A program made the position numbers and the translations under genes. Under the pieces are notes generated by a model. It searched no databases, was not told where the DNA came from, and was given only the letters and a program-made list of their open reading frames with translations. From Notamacropus eugenii (taxonomy: Eukaryota; Chordata; Mammalia; Diprotodontia; Macropodidae): a stretch of 64,000 nt of DNA. The stretch covers positions 515,840,224 through 515,904,223 of the forward strand of contig NC_092872.1 of the NCBI RefSeq assembly GCF_028372415.1. Reading direction: 5' to 3'. This document shows, piece by piece, positions 1-12,375 of this stretch (positions are counted from its first letter, which is position 1; each line of letters begins with the position of its first letter).

Positions 1-61
1 TTAAAAATTAGGATTTTTGCTTTGAGATATCCTCCAAGTAATGAACAGGAAGAGTCAACCA

Positions 62-165
62 TTCAATTCAATTCAATTTATTAAATACCTACCATGTTCT
101 AGGCACTTGAGACCAGAAATATTACAAATAAAGCCATTCAAAGGAACTGCAAGAAATCAGGCACA
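62..165 (-). repeat. L2 3'-end fragment
   Basis: Reads as the reverse complement of an L2 LINE 3' end: a CAATT-rich tip, then tttattaaatacctaccatg and a ttctaggcac block. Recognised by eye; very diverged. Confidence 0.4.
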
Positions 166-224
166 CTAGTTGACAGGAATTGTGACTTCATCTAACCATT
201 CTGCAAAATAATTTAGAATTATAT

Positions 225-432
225 TAATAGCTAACATTATATAGTCCTTTCATGTTTGCAAATCACTTTACATATGTTTTCTCATTTAATTCTCACCACA
301 CTGGGAGATAGGTGTTATTGTTTGAAGCTAAGAAACATTAATTGGCTTTAATCCTGTCTGTGGCAAAATTTGAACTAAGGGTCTCTCTGATTCCAAGGTC
401 AGTTCTCAATCTACTATTCCATCCAACAGCCT
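225..432 (-). repeat. MIR-type SINE (reverse)
   Basis: Reverse-complement order of MIR parts: the 3' part (ttgcaaatcactttacatatg), the 'tctcatttaattctcacca' block, an 'aagaaacattaattggcttt' core and the 5' 'ggtctctctgattccaaggtcag' tRNA-derived end. Old, with many substitutions. Confidence 0.55.
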
Positions 433-578
433 CCAATAAAGAAATAAAAGTCACTAATGACTTTCAACCCATAAATACCTTTGCTGGGCATATACACACC
501 AGGGAAGTCAAAGACAGAAAGAAATATCTTATATGGGCTAAATTATTCCTAGGATCACTTTGGTGGCATCAAAGAACT

Positions 579-3500
579 GGGGTATAGGATGTGTTCAGGG
601 AGGACCAGTTCCTTTGGTGTGATAGCTCCCGAGCCCTTTTCAGGGCTCTTTCCACCACTGGTGTCCACCTGCTCCACCCAACTCTCACCTGTGGCTCTAA
701 GAAGCTGCAGCATACACAGCAGCCACACCCTGGTATGAGTTAGAGGGGTGTCTACCCCAAGCATGTGAAGGCTTCCTCCGGTGGAAGAGGTAGATGACAA
801 CAATTTGTTCCAATGGTCATGAAGGTAGCTGAGGCAGGTAATGTGGAGCGCTTAGAGTTTGGTTAAACACCAAAGGTCATCCACTGCATCCTGAGCCATG
901 ACCAGCCATCTTGACTCTGTCTTGCCTATGGACTATGATGACTCTGGAGGAGAGAGTGAGGCTGATGACTTCGTGCAACTCTGCCTCACTTAAATCCAAT
1001 TTAGGCACAAATCAAAAGATATCACCCATATCATTGTACTATTATACCTCAAAGTCCTGTGGCCACAGGCAAGTGATAAAGCAGCAGGTACAGATACACA
1101 GAGAACTGTAGTCACAACCCTGAACACAGGCAGCTGAGGCCATAGAGTGGTTTCTCATTGGAAGCAGCAGTGGGACTCAGCAGCTCCTTGGGTGTCTGAG
1201 CAGCCTTTTGAGGATCACACTGCTCACTTCCCGGAGTGAGGAAGTGGGCTAAAAAAGGTTCCCTAAACATTGTCTGCTTACCCAACCCTGGCCTGATTAC
1301 TGCAGCTGGCGGGGAATCTCACTATGGGGTCAAAACACAAAAAAATGTACAAAATGTGCAAAAACATCTGCAAAGATGATTCCATTCACCATCAGCACAT
1401 GGAACATGCACACACTAATAAAATCCAATACACCTGAAAGAAGAACTACTTTTGTTGCAAGAGAACTCAACAGATATTGCACCCAAATAGCAGCCCTGAG
1501 TGAAACAAAGTTGGCAAATGAAGGCCAGCTTACTGAAGTTGGAGGTGAATACACATTTTTCTGGAGTGGGCCCAGTGAAGGAGAGCACTGTGAAGCTGGC
1601 ATGGGTGTTGCAATCAAAACTAATGTAGTCAGCAAGTTAGTGTGCCTGCCAAAAGGAGTGAATGACAGGCTCATGACAATATGATTGCCACTCTCAGGAA
1701 AATGCCATGCCATCATCATCAGTGCCTATGCTCCCACCATGACAAACCCTGATGAAGTCAAAGAAAAATTTTATGAAGATCTAGAGACACTTATCATCAA
1801 TGTGCCAAAAGAGAACAAGCTTATAATTCTGGGCGACTTTAATGCTAGAGTAGGTTCAGACTACCAGATTTGGCAGGGAGTCCTAGGGAGGAATGGAGTT
1901 GGAAACAGCAACAGCAATGGTCATTTACTGCTGAAGACTTGTGCATCACATGACCTTCTCATCACCAGCACTGTTTTCTGTTTACCTAAATGCAATAAAA
2001 CTTCATGGTTGCACCCTTGCAGCAAACATTGGCATCTAATAGACTATGTGATTATAAGGAGAAGAGACAGACAAGATGTGAGAGTGACAAAGGCAATGTG
2101 TGGTGCAGAGTGCTGGACTGATCATAGACTTATCCTTTCCAAGCTAAATATTCATATTCATCAAAAGTACTCCCTCCAGGCAAAGATTACGAGAAGAATT
2201 AAAAGTCAACAAATTAGAGCCCTTCTCTGAGCATAATCACTTTGTTGCTAACTTGGAGGGAAAGTTGAGCCAACATACAGCTGGCAACAGGAGAGCAGAA
2301 AAGGAATGGGCAGCTTTCAGAGATTTTTGTGTACAGCACTGCATTTGCTCATCTGGGTCAGAACACTCACAAACACCAAGACTGGTTTGATGAAAATGAT
2401 GGGAAAATTCAGAAGCTGCTAAATGAGAAATGAGAACTCCATAGGGTATACCAACCAGATAGTTCATCCACCTCTAAGAAGGCAGCATTTAATTCCATCA
2501 AAAGCAAAGTACAAGCAAAGCTTAGAGAGATGTAGGATTCCTGGCTCAGTAAGAAGGCAGATGGAATACAGTTGTATGTTGATAGTAACAATCCAAAGCA
2601 CTTTTGTGATTCCTGAAAGCTATTTATGGACCAAAAACCTTTGGTGCATCACAACTACTCAGTGCTGATGGAGCCTCATTGATTAATGATAAGGACATGA
2701 TCCTAGAGAGATGGGTTGAACACTTCCATAGTGTTCTCAGCAGACCATCATCAATCAATGCTGAGGTCATTGACCATTTACTTCAGATTGAAGTCAATCC
2801 CTCTTTAGCTGAACTTCTAACTGAAGAAGAGTTTGTGAGTGCCATTAGGCTCCTTTCATGTGACAAAGCACTTGGTGCTGATTCTATTCCAGGTTGAGAT
2901 TTACAAGGTAGGGAGACCATTGCTCATACAAAAGCTGACTGAAATATTCCAGGTTACATGGCAAGAGGAGGATATCCCTCAGGAGTTCAAGGATGCCTCC
3001 ATTGTCTATCTCTATAAAGGTAAAAGGAATAGATTTTCCTGCAATAATCACAGAGGGGTGTCTCTCTTAGTCATTTCTGGCAAGATTCTTACTGAAGTCC
3101 TCTTTAATAGACTGATCTTTCACCTGGAAGATGGTCATATACCCAAGAGCCAGCGTGGCTTCAGAAAGAGCCAAGGAACAATCAATATGGTGTTTGCTGC
3201 CCAACAACTGCAGGAGAAATGCCAGGAGCAGAACAGAGGTCTGTACACAACTTTTGTAGATCTGATCAAGGCCTTTGACACTGTTAGTTGTGAGGGCTTA
3301 TGGAAAATTATGTCAAAATTTGGTTGCCCAGAGAAGTTCATCAATATTGTACGTCAGTTTCATGATGGTATGTTTGCCCAGGTTCTGGATAGTGGACAAT
3401 GCTCTCATGCCTTCCCAGTCACCAATGGAGTGAAACAAGGCTATGTGCTTGCTCCCATACTTTTTAGCATGATGTTTTCAGCCATGTTGCTAAATGCTTT

Positions 3501-4592
3501 CAATGAGGATGAACACAGCATCAAGGTCAACTACCATACTGATGGTAAGTTCTTCAATTTGAAAAGGCTACAAGCCAAAACTAAAGTGGAGGGAGCGTTG
3601 GTGCATGATTTTCTATTTGCAGATGATTGTGCACTCACTGAAGCCTCTGAAGCTGAGATGCAACAAAGTATGGATCAATTCTCTGCTGCCTGTGCTCATT
3701 TGGCCTAATAATTAACACCAAGAAAACACAGGTACTCCATCAGCCACCACCACACCATCCACATGTGGAACCATCAGTTACAACAAATGGAAAAGTTTTG
3801 AATGCTGTGGATAAGTTCACTTACCTTGGTAATGGACTTTCCAGGGATGTACACATTGACAATGAGGGTGATGCATGCATTGCCAGAGCTAACTCAGTGT
3901 TTGGGAGGCTCCAAAGAAAAGTCTGGGAGAGAAGAAGTATTAGACTGACTACCAAACTGAAGGTCTACAGAACCATTGTGCTGACCTCATTGTTGTATGC
4001 CTGTGAAACATGGACAGCCTACTAGTGCCATGCCAGGAAACTGAATCGTTTCTATTTGAATTGTCTTAGGAAGATTCTGAGGATCACCTGGCAGGATAAG
4101 GTATCAGACACTGGAGCTTGAGCTGAACTGCCAAGTATTCAAACTATGCTTCAGAGAGCTCAACTCTGATGGGCTGGCCATGTTGTTCAAATGCAAAATA
4201 TACACTTGCCAAAAAGACTATTTTGATCACATGGTGGTCAGAAGAAGCGATACAAGGACTCATGGTCTCTCTCAAGAACTTTGGATTTGACTGTGCAACA
4301 TGAGAGACACTGGCACAGGACTGTTCAGCATGGTGTACCCACATCAGAAAGGGTACTGTGCTCTATGAGCAAAGCAGAATTGAGACAGCACAAAGTGAAC
4401 ATAGGATGTGCAAATTTGGAGTATCCACCCCAAATATTCACATGGACTATCTGTGCCCAACCTGTGGTAGAGCATTCTGAGCTCATATTGGTCTGATCAG
4501 CCACAGTCGGACACACTGAAATTTCACTGCATCATAGTGATGTCATTTTGGTTCTCTTCAAGAAGGAAGGACAACAACCAACCAATCAATCA
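579..4592 (+). mobile_element. Full-length, inactive RTE-like LINE
   Basis: A non-LTR retrotransposon flanked by a perfect 11-bp target-site duplication (atcaaagaact at 568-578 and 4593-4603) and ending in a short (CAAT)n tail, so both ends are original. After about 800 bp of 5' leader, an apurinic-type endonuclease reads from 1376: TWNMHTL, then SETKLANEGQLTEVG, ILGDFNARVGSD (about 1825-1860), and HWHLIDYVI...WTDHRLI (2026-2130). Reverse transcriptase follows from about 2840, with KAFDTVS, VTNGVKQGYVLAPILFSMMF (about 3418-3477) and the catalytic FADD at 3616-3627. A C-terminal CCHH finger (CPTC...HIGLISHSRTH) spans about 4455-4518. The ORF has an in-frame stop near 1682, frame changes near 2240, 2670, 2890 and 3710, and a stop inside the finger, so it is dead. 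The (CAAT)n tail and the 3' end shared with the SINE at 18,502 fit an RTE-group element; RTE versus RTE-X was not resolved. Confidence 0.85.
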
Positions 4593-4603
4593 ATCAAAGA
4601 ACT

Positions 4604-6224
4604 AAAACTGTAGTGTCAATCAAGTAATAAATGGTTAGACAATTTGTTACATGAATGTAATGCAATATTATTGCACTACGAGAAATGGTTGATATGAAGA
4701 ATTCAGAACACAGTGAAGTATGAACTAATGCATAATAAAGCATGCAAACACATAAAAACCTGATATTTAATTTAATGTAAAGTAAAAGAACAATAAAAAA
4801 TCAAACAAGTATTTATTAAGCACTTATTATACTCCAGGCACTATGTTAAACACTGGTGATACAAAAGTGAATGCACTGTAATTATAATGACCAATCTTTG
4901 TCCCAGAGAAGACATGAGAAAACATATATCTCTACTTTTACTGGGGAGGGAAGGAGAACTATGGGTGTGAAATGTTGTAAACACTATCAGATGTGGTTAA
5001 TGTGTGAGATGGTTTTGCTTAAGTTTTTTTTTTAAGCTGAAAGTAGAGATGGAAGGAGTTTTTCTATCTAAAAATAATTGTGACATAAAACCAAAAATCA
5101 TCAAATGAACTTCTAAGGAAAGAAAAAATGAAATGGCATCTACATTTATATTCAACTAGGGGAAGATATAATATGTACATGGTAAACATAAATTGATTTG
5201 ATGAGGCAGAAAAGAGTAACAACTGAGAGGATCAGAGGAAGGGGCATCTGAGCTGAATTTTAAAGGAAGCTTCAGGGAGGTAAAATTTTTCAGTTTTTTC
5301 AGAACAATGCAAGAATGGCTTGTCTGAATGCTCAGATAGAAATGTGGAGCGTCATATTCAAGGCTCAACTGAGGGTTAGAGGTGGAGAGGAAGATTGAGC
5401 CTGGTACCACTCTTAGAGAAATAAGGGAAAGGGACAGTAACCTAGAGGTTGGCAGATGATAGCAATTAGGATATGGAAAAGGTACCTCAAAAAGCAAAAG
5501 CTATTGAGTGATGGCAGCAGAGGGAGAATTTAGAAACATCAGGAGAAATACTTGTTCCAATCTTTCCAAGGGCATGAAAGGAATAACCAAGCCTAGAGAT
5601 AGTTGCCAAGGACAAGGTTTCACTGAAGAAAGTCAGGTTAGCATAAGATACAAGGCCTTCAAGGAAGAGATTGAGGATGAAGGAGCATTTATTAATGGTA
5701 AAATGGGAGTTCCAGAGATAGGACTGCAGAGGGAATAATGACTAAGAAGGGCTGGGGGTTGTGCTGATTGGAAATATAGTATAGAAGGGAGGTTGTAGCT
5801 AGGGAAGGGGATTTTTACTATCATAGTGTTACCAAACCTGGAAAAACTGTATTTATCTTTAAAGAAAAAAAATCAAGGTTCTTCCTTTAAGCCTTCTTCT
5901 ACAAAAAAGGCAAGAATAATAAACTATTGTATTAAAATAGAAAAACACTTCATAACAATCAATTTCAGGATGAAGGAAACAACAAAAAAAGATCAATATG
6001 TAAAAGAAAAACATTTCAATAACAATTGGTCTTTGAATCCAGTAGAGAAATAAAGTATATATGGTTGGAGAGGTACAAGAACCAACTCATTACTCATAAT
6101 ATTAAGACCCATAATAAGGACAGTTGTTTTCAGTTAAATCAATCAATCAAAAGTACAAGAATAAACTTTCCACGTATGATATTCCAGGACTGTCTTCAAG
6201 TATTTGCAGAACTGACAGGAGGAG
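4604..6224. other. Non-genic; mostly unassigned old repeats
   Basis: No gene seen. 4803-4905 is an L2 3' tip in reverse (agtatttattaagcacttat, then a ccaggcactatgttaaacac block). 5160-5830 is purine-rich on the plus strand and resembles the reverse complement of a CR1/L2-type LINE body, but no coding motif is convincing. Confidence 0.4.
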
Positions 6225-7135
6225 GATGGATTTGATTTGTTAAATATGACCCTAAAGGGCAGAACTAGGAGCAATGAGAGGGAGCTGCAAAGAACAGACT
6301 TGGGCTTTGTAAGAAAAATTCCTAAAAAAAAGAGCGATCCAAAAGTGGAATGGGATACCCTAAGATGTAGCAACTTTCTCTTTCCTGGAGATCAAGAAAA
6401 GTCTGAATGACCATCTGCCAATCTAATGTTAATTGGAGTTGAAGATCTTCTGCCCGACCCCCATCCCATTAATAGGTCTCACATGGACTCCATTAAGGGA
6501 AGCTTGCTGAGGGGACGTTTGCTTGGCTTGAAAGCTTTCACACCTTTTGGTAATTAGGCACTGAAGCACATGAGTTGCGATGCCTTCTGGCTCTCTATAT
6601 ATTCGGAGGTTAGGATTTTGCTTTGTGGCTCACTCATTGGAAGAGAGTTCCTGTGATTTGGCCAGATAAGACTCTGGGTAGCTCTTAAGGAGCCATGCCC
6701 CGCCACTTTGAAAACCCAGGTGTTGGTGCTTCTCTCTCTAATAACTATGTATGTATTGCTTAGGTCAGACAGCTGGATCTGTCTATTGATCTGTGCTAAT
6801 TTCTCAGACAGAAGCCCTGTATGTTGATCTGTGCTGTTTTCTCTGCTTGTAATTTCTGTTTGTATTTTCTCTGAAGTTCAGGGTGCTGACTTTTCCCCCA
6901 AACTAAGTGAATGATATTAATTTTAATTTTATGTTTAATTAAAATGATTGTTGACCCCTTTAAAGTTGCTTTCCTTTAAGAAAAGCAGACTCAAGAACCT
7001 GTTCTAGCAGGTCATCCTTGGTATGCTAGGGTGCTTGCTGTTACAGCCATAAATGCAGTTCAAGCAGAGTTTAGATTAATGGTCTCTGAAATCCCTTCCA
7101 ACTCCGTATAACTTCAAGACAGGTGTAATCTACAA
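6225..7135 (+). mobile_element. CR1/L3-type LINE 3' fragment, split by an LTR
   Basis: 6225-6426 matches the CR1/L3 3' region in sense direction (gcgatccaaaagtggaatgg, then agtctgaatgaccatctg). After the LTR-like insert the same element resumes at about 7062 with ttagattaatggtctctgaa and cccttccaactccgta. Collinear continuation across the insert supports a single interrupted copy. Confidence 0.5.
6427..7047 (+). mobile_element. Endogenous retrovirus-type solo LTR fossil
   Basis: About 620 bp interrupting a CR1/L3 copy and starting with TG. It has LTR-like anatomy: a TATA box (ctatatattc, about 6594), then about 350 bp further a pyrimidine-rich segment, an ATTAAA-type polyadenylation signal (about 6938) and a short U5-like end. 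No internal retroviral genes lie next to it, so it reads as a solo LTR. A related segment lies at 38,530-38,711. Family not identified; it is younger than the CR1/L3 it sits in. Exact ends and duplication were not resolved. Confidence 0.45.
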
Positions 7136-8789
7136 ATTCTAGTGGTCATTAATGGCTCATGGGTTCAAAGATTTTAGCCATAATTCATACATACATATAT
7201 ATGGTATCCCTAGAACTATTTCTAAATAGAATGTTATTTAAATAATAGTATGGGAGACCCTGGATTTTTAAGAAATCAATTTATGACAAAGCCAGAGTTA
7301 GTAGAATTTGGATCTTGAAGGAGACAGAGAACAGAAGCATTTTCTTTACTTGCATATTCTATTTTGTTTTACCTTTGTTAAATCTAAGATTTGACATCTT
7401 ATTTTGTAGTTTTAATTTTTTGTTGGCAATTATTAGATTTATTTAAATGTAAAGTGTGTTATGATGCTGTTTTATTTTGCCCATGTAGATTATGTGTCTA
7501 CATGGATTTTTCTAGATGTAGCTCACAGGGAGGTAAGAAAATATATCTAGAGTCTCTTCCCTTCATCCTTCTCCAAAGGAGACTTTGATTCCTGCCAGAA
7601 AGGGAAATAAAAAGTTCCAGTCCAAGGCTGGCCACTCTGCTTTCTTTAGAGAGAAGAGGTAAAGGGCTAGAATGATATCTATCTACTCCCTTAAATATTT
7701 TTAGTCTAAGGGAGATCATTTTTAATTTTAAGCTGTACTACCGATCTCTATCTCTTTACAAGGAAGGAGTTCCCCCATGTAATATATCCAAAATTTGACT
7801 CCCTTCCTGCCCAATGCCAGTTCCACAATGAATACACATAGTAAATAGTGAATAATCAATTTATCCAAGTCAATAACAAACAGAAAACAGAAGTATTCAT
7901 ATGAGAATATATACTAGACAATTCACAGAATGAATGAACTCTCTCATTGGGAGCAAGATAAGCCTGCTAATGAGAGACAGCCCAAGATCCCACCAAAGAG
8001 GAAATTCTCTCAAATCTAGACAGTAGGATGATGATAGGGACATGATCAAGGTATTACCTCCCTACATGTTGGCTTCTACCTGGAGTCTTTCTCTCCCTTC
8101 ATACACCTCAAGAAAGTCTGATACTGTGTATCCTCTCTCTCAAAGCTTGAAATCAAAAGACTAGGATTTTTCAAGCTCTCACCAATTCCACCCCTCATTC
8201 AAGAATGGAATTAAATAATCAGTTTCCACCAATGAGGAGATTCCCACACAAATGGACTTTGAGGAGTGGGTTACACTAAAAAAAATTTTGAGTCTATTAT
8301 ATAAAATTGTACCATCTCTCAAGCTTATTGTGAGGAAAGCACTTTGTAAACTTATATAAAATGGGAATAATTGTTAGTTATTTTTTCCTCAGGAAAACAG
8401 ACAAATAGGGAATAAGATGACAAAGCACAGATGGGTTTTGATCTGTGCCAGTGAATACCTACATTAATTAGATCTCCAATCCATTGAACTACTAAAATAA
8501 AAATTCTTTATCTATTGCAAATATAACTGTCATCTAATTTCTTGTTTTCTATTAAATTATTGATAAGGTTTTTATTGAGTCCCCAGTAAAAGTGTTAGTA
8601 CAGTATATAACTTATAAAGATGTTATATATTTGCAAAGAAAATATAATTTATCAAGTATCAATGCATAACAATGTTTCAAAGTCATAGCCTTTGCTAAGT
8701 AGAATATGAACACATTTACTGAATTATAAAAGAACAGGGAAAATGTAATCCCCAAAATGAAAGAGTTCCAGGAACCTGTAGTCCCATAT
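7136..8789. other. Non-genic, unassigned
   Basis: No gene or clear element. A MIR-type 3' tip may lie at 8311-8375 (ctcaagcttattgtgaggaa, then agcactttgtaaac). The rest is AT-rich single-copy-looking sequence. Confidence 0.4.
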
Positions 8790-8990
8790 GAATAGGGAAA
8801 CATTCTCTGCAATATACTTAAGCAGTTATCAGCCTCTGCTAAAGGATGTCCAGTTATGGGGAACCCACTACCTCCCATGGTAGCTCACTCCACTTCTGGC
8901 TAGCTCTAATAATTAGGAAAATTTCCCTAATGTTGAGTCCAAACCTTTATCTCTGCAACCTTTACCTAATAAATGACTCCCTAAAATTCT
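8790..8990 (-). repeat. CR1/L3 fragment (reverse)
   Basis: Contains the reverse complement of the CR1/L3 3' region: ggggaacccactacctccca, then agctcactccacttctgg, gctagctctaataattagga and aacctttatctctgcaacct. Confidence 0.5.
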
Positions 8991-9147
8991 GAAGCTAAGT
9001 TGGTTAAGTTTTAATTCCTGTTGATAGGAAATGTTGAATACTTAAGAGAACTTTAGTTAATATCCCTTGGTTGAATAACATTTTATAATCCAAAAGACAT
9101 CAAAAATGGTGAATAAGTCATATCTATACATTGTTAGTTCTTTCTGT

Positions 9148-9232
9148 GTGTCTCTGTCTCTGTCTCTCTCTGTTTCTGTCTCTTACACTGTCTCTGTCTC
9201 TGTGTGTTTGGGTGTGTGTTTGTACGTGTGTG
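9148..9232. repeat. Simple repeat, (TCTCTG)n/(TG)n
   Basis: Imperfect tract of tgtctctg and tgtgtg units, directly before the L2 copy at 9245. Confidence 0.8.
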
Positions 9233-9244
9233 TCTTTTTCTTAT

Positions 9245-10350
9245 ACAGATCACTTTGGCAGCTGTGAGAGAAATGGACTACAACATGTAGACATCTGAGA
9301 CAGGGAGGCCAGTTAGGAAGCTATTGCAATAGTCTAAGCAAGAGGTGATGAGGGCCTGAACTAAAGTGTTGTCCATGTGAGTAGAAAAAAGGAAATGGAG
9401 GCAAGACATGATGTGGAGGTAAAAACAACAAGATTTAGCAAATGATTGGCTACATATGGGAAGGAAGAGTGAGGAGTTTAAGTTGTCATCAAGGTTGTGG
9501 TCCTTGGAGACTGGAAGATGGTGCCATCAGTCCATCTGACTCCAGAGTCTGTGCTCTGGCAACTAGGTGGTGCAGTGAATAGAGGGCTGGACCTGGATCA
9601 GGAAGACCTGAATTGAAATCCTCCCTCACACGTTTAATAGCTATGTAACATAGTAACTTCTATCTGCCTCAGTCTCTTCAACTATAAAATGGGGATAATA
9701 ATAGCACTTACCTCATAAGGTTATTTTGAGGATCAAACGAGATACTTGTAAAGTGCTTAGCACTGACACATAGTAGGCATTTAATAAATGTTTATTCTTT
9801 TCCCCTTCCCCTCAACAGAAAAATAGAAGTTTGGAAGTGAAGTGGGTTTGGGGGGAAAGACAACGTGTTTTGTTTGGTAAATGCTGAGTTTGAGAGATCT
9901 ATAAGAACCATTTAAAATGTTTAATAGACAGTTCATGATAAGAGACTGGAATTCCAAAGAGGGATTGGGAGTGGATATGTAGATCTGAAAGTCCTGTGGA
10001 TAGGGATTATTTTACTCTTGGGAGCTGATAAGGTCACCAAATGAGAGAATGAGTGTAGAAAGAAATGAGGGACCATGAAAGAGTTTTAAAATACACCCGC
10101 AGTTAGGGGGTATGTGACAAAGATGATGAGTCAGCAAAGGAAACAGAAAGAGTAGACATGTGGAAGAACCAGGAGAACACTGTATCATGAAAACCCAGAG
10201 GAGAAAGACTATTTAGGAGGAGGGAGTAGAAAACAGTGCCAACGTCTAAGGAGAGGTCCACAAGGATTGAGGAAGCACTGTCAGTTTGGGTAATTAAAAG
10301 ATCATTGGTTATTTTGGAAAAGGAAGTTTGAGTTGAGTGATGATGCTTTA
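9245..10350 (-). mobile_element. L2-type LINE body (reverse), split by a SINE
   Basis: Reverse complement of the L2 coding/3' region: cactttggcagctgtgagag, gctattgcaatagtctaagc, aggtgatgagggcctgaact, then after the SINE gctgataaggtcaccaaatg and aaggaaacagaaagagtaga. The second block continues the first in L2 order. No intact ORF. Confidence 0.65.
9556..9797 (+). repeat. CORE/MIR-type SINE with L2-type tail
   Basis: tRNA-derived head (aactaggtggtgcagtgaat), CORE (actataaaatggggataata) and an L2-like 3' end (cacatagtaggcatttaata). Inserted in the L2 above. A short A-rich tract follows. Confidence 0.75.
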
Positions 10351-11785
10351 TCTTATCATCTCTCTTATTTTACTCCTTATCACTTTATTATATTCATAAT
10401 TCTACAAAATTAATGAGGATACATGATTCCTCATGTAAGAAATAAATTAATAGTATAGTATGGAATACTTAACTTTCAGAAAGTTACTTGGGGGAGATGG
10501 TTCCTATTAGGACTATTAATTTCTTATTTCTAGTCCATGAAAGTCTACTGTTAAACTATATCAACTGTGATTAAGGCATCTCAAATACCTCCCATTCATT
10601 CAGAATAAAGAATTTAAGTGTGTCAGATTCACCCAGACTTCACTAAAAGCTTGTCTATACTGTGCACCCAGACTTCAACAAGCTGTTCTTGAAAAAGACC
10701 AAACAGTGAATTGATTTTGACATTATCAGAAGACCATCAACTATAAAGAGTCACTACTCTAGGATGTTTAAATAACCAGGACGCTATTATAGAAGTCTCA
10801 TTATGTTGGAAACTCAGTGTGCTCTGTTCTATTGTGGCTCTAAAGGAAAGGTACAGAGATGGTGAGTTAGGAAGTTTTAAAAACTAGATGATACAAATGA
10901 AAAGCCCGCCTGGTCCATAATGACTCAATCTTCTGTGAAATCCTGTCCAATGTTAAGTGAGTCTGATCTCATTACTGGTAGAAGAATTCAGCTCTGAGAA
11001 TAAAACTCCCTGCCAGCTAAGGTATTTCAGAATAGTCTATTGTTGGGAGGAACATATGGGAACAGCATATGGGGAACTCTCTTCTTTTCCATATCTATAT
11101 TCATAAGATATGTGGCAATGTTACTTCTATCTCAAAGTGAAGTTCTACTTTAAAGAGAATGTTTAATCATAACATCCACATCATAGCAAAGCCTTAAAAA
11201 CATGTCATAGCTCTTTAATGACAGAATGTGAAGGTTCAAAAGATGTGGGTTAGTCACATAGCAAGAGCAAATGATAAGACATGGATAACCAAGTGTAGCA
11301 CTGGTATTCACAACTTATTAAATGAACCAGAAATAAAGATTCTAAGCACCTTGAGTAAAACCTTTATGGAAGATTTATGGAAAGTCAGACAAGAATCACT
11401 CAGGATGAGAAAGCACAGAGATTATGATTTGTTGTAATGGATCTTAATAAATGTTTGTTAAACTCAATTGGTGTTGGGGGGGGGGTAGCCACACTAATGA
11501 GATCATAGATGCTTCAAAATATCAAATAGTTTGTTGAGATAATGAATCATAGTCTTGCTAAGTAATTATTTTAAAAGTTTAAACTCAAACTTTATGTAGA
11601 CAAAAAAAAATTCCCAAGTTTTTTTTCACTGTAGTGACCCAATTTAATTGGGGGGAGGGAGGAGAAGGAGAGATAGGTAGAGATATGGACCTATGATTTC
11701 ATCCTTATAGGGAGCTCTATATATGGAAACTCCATCTAAAAAGGCAGATAAGCAACTTGTATATAATTTATAGTCTTAGGGAATT
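10351..11785. other. Non-genic, unassigned
   Basis: No gene recognised. A 69-codon open frame at 11,228-11,437 reads KMWVSHIARANDKTW, faintly like the RTE C-terminal WAGHIAR motif; too short and diverged to call. A G9 run lies near 11,476. Confidence 0.35.
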
Positions 11786-11935
11786 GTCGAGAGGCACTGA
11801 GATATTAAATGAATTCTCCATTGTCATAAGATCAGTGTATATGTATAAGTAGAGCTTGAGTCCAGGCCTTTCTTATTCCAAAGTTGTCTCCCCTATCCAC
11901 TATGCCACACTACCTCTTTAAAATTCTATTGATTA
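11786..11935 (-). repeat. MIR-type SINE 5' part (reverse)
   Basis: Reverse MIR order: ggcactgagatattaaatga, ttgtcataagatcagtg, gagtccaggcctttcttatt, then cactatgccacactacct, the complement of the tRNA-like 5' end. Confidence 0.45.
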
Positions 11936-12054
11936 TCATTGTAAAAGATATCCCTTATAATTATTGGTAGTAATCATGCTACTACCTTATAAAAATTGGT
12001 AAAATATTTTATAGTTTGAAAAGCATTTTCACCTTCAGGAAGTATAATAGAGAA

Positions 12055-12250
12055 AACATTGGGCTGGGAATCAAATGACCAGAGTCTAACACTTTGTGTC
12101 ATCCTATGTATGTAAGTCACCCTCCCCCCAGCCTAAACTCTCATTTTCAAAAATTATGGATAATGAACTCCTGCACACGTCTCACATTGTGGGGAAAGTA
12201 TTTTGTAAATCTAAATATGTAACTTGTAAACAAGTTATTATTATACAGTA
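12055..12250 (+). repeat. MIR-type SINE (forward)
   Basis: Weak forward MIR match: acattgggctgggaatcaaa, then agtcaccctc and a 3' part ggggaaagtattttgtaaat. Strongly diverged. Confidence 0.4.
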
Positions 12251-12375
12251 TCTCATTTGATTCCCCACAACTTTAGTGAAATTGGCAGGACAAGGATTAT
12301 CCCCATTTTACAGCCAAGGAAACTGAAGCTCAAAAGATAAAATAATTTGCCCAAAGGCACAGATTACTAAGGGAG
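12251..12375 (-). repeat. MIR CORE fragment (reverse)
   Basis: Clear reverse CORE: tctcatttgattccccacaa, ttatccccattttacagcca, aggaaactgaagctcaaaag and ttgcccaaaggcaca. Confidence 0.65.

Noticed and set aside
1330-1719. 129-codon minus-strand frame
   Set aside because: Antisense to the RTE endonuclease region.
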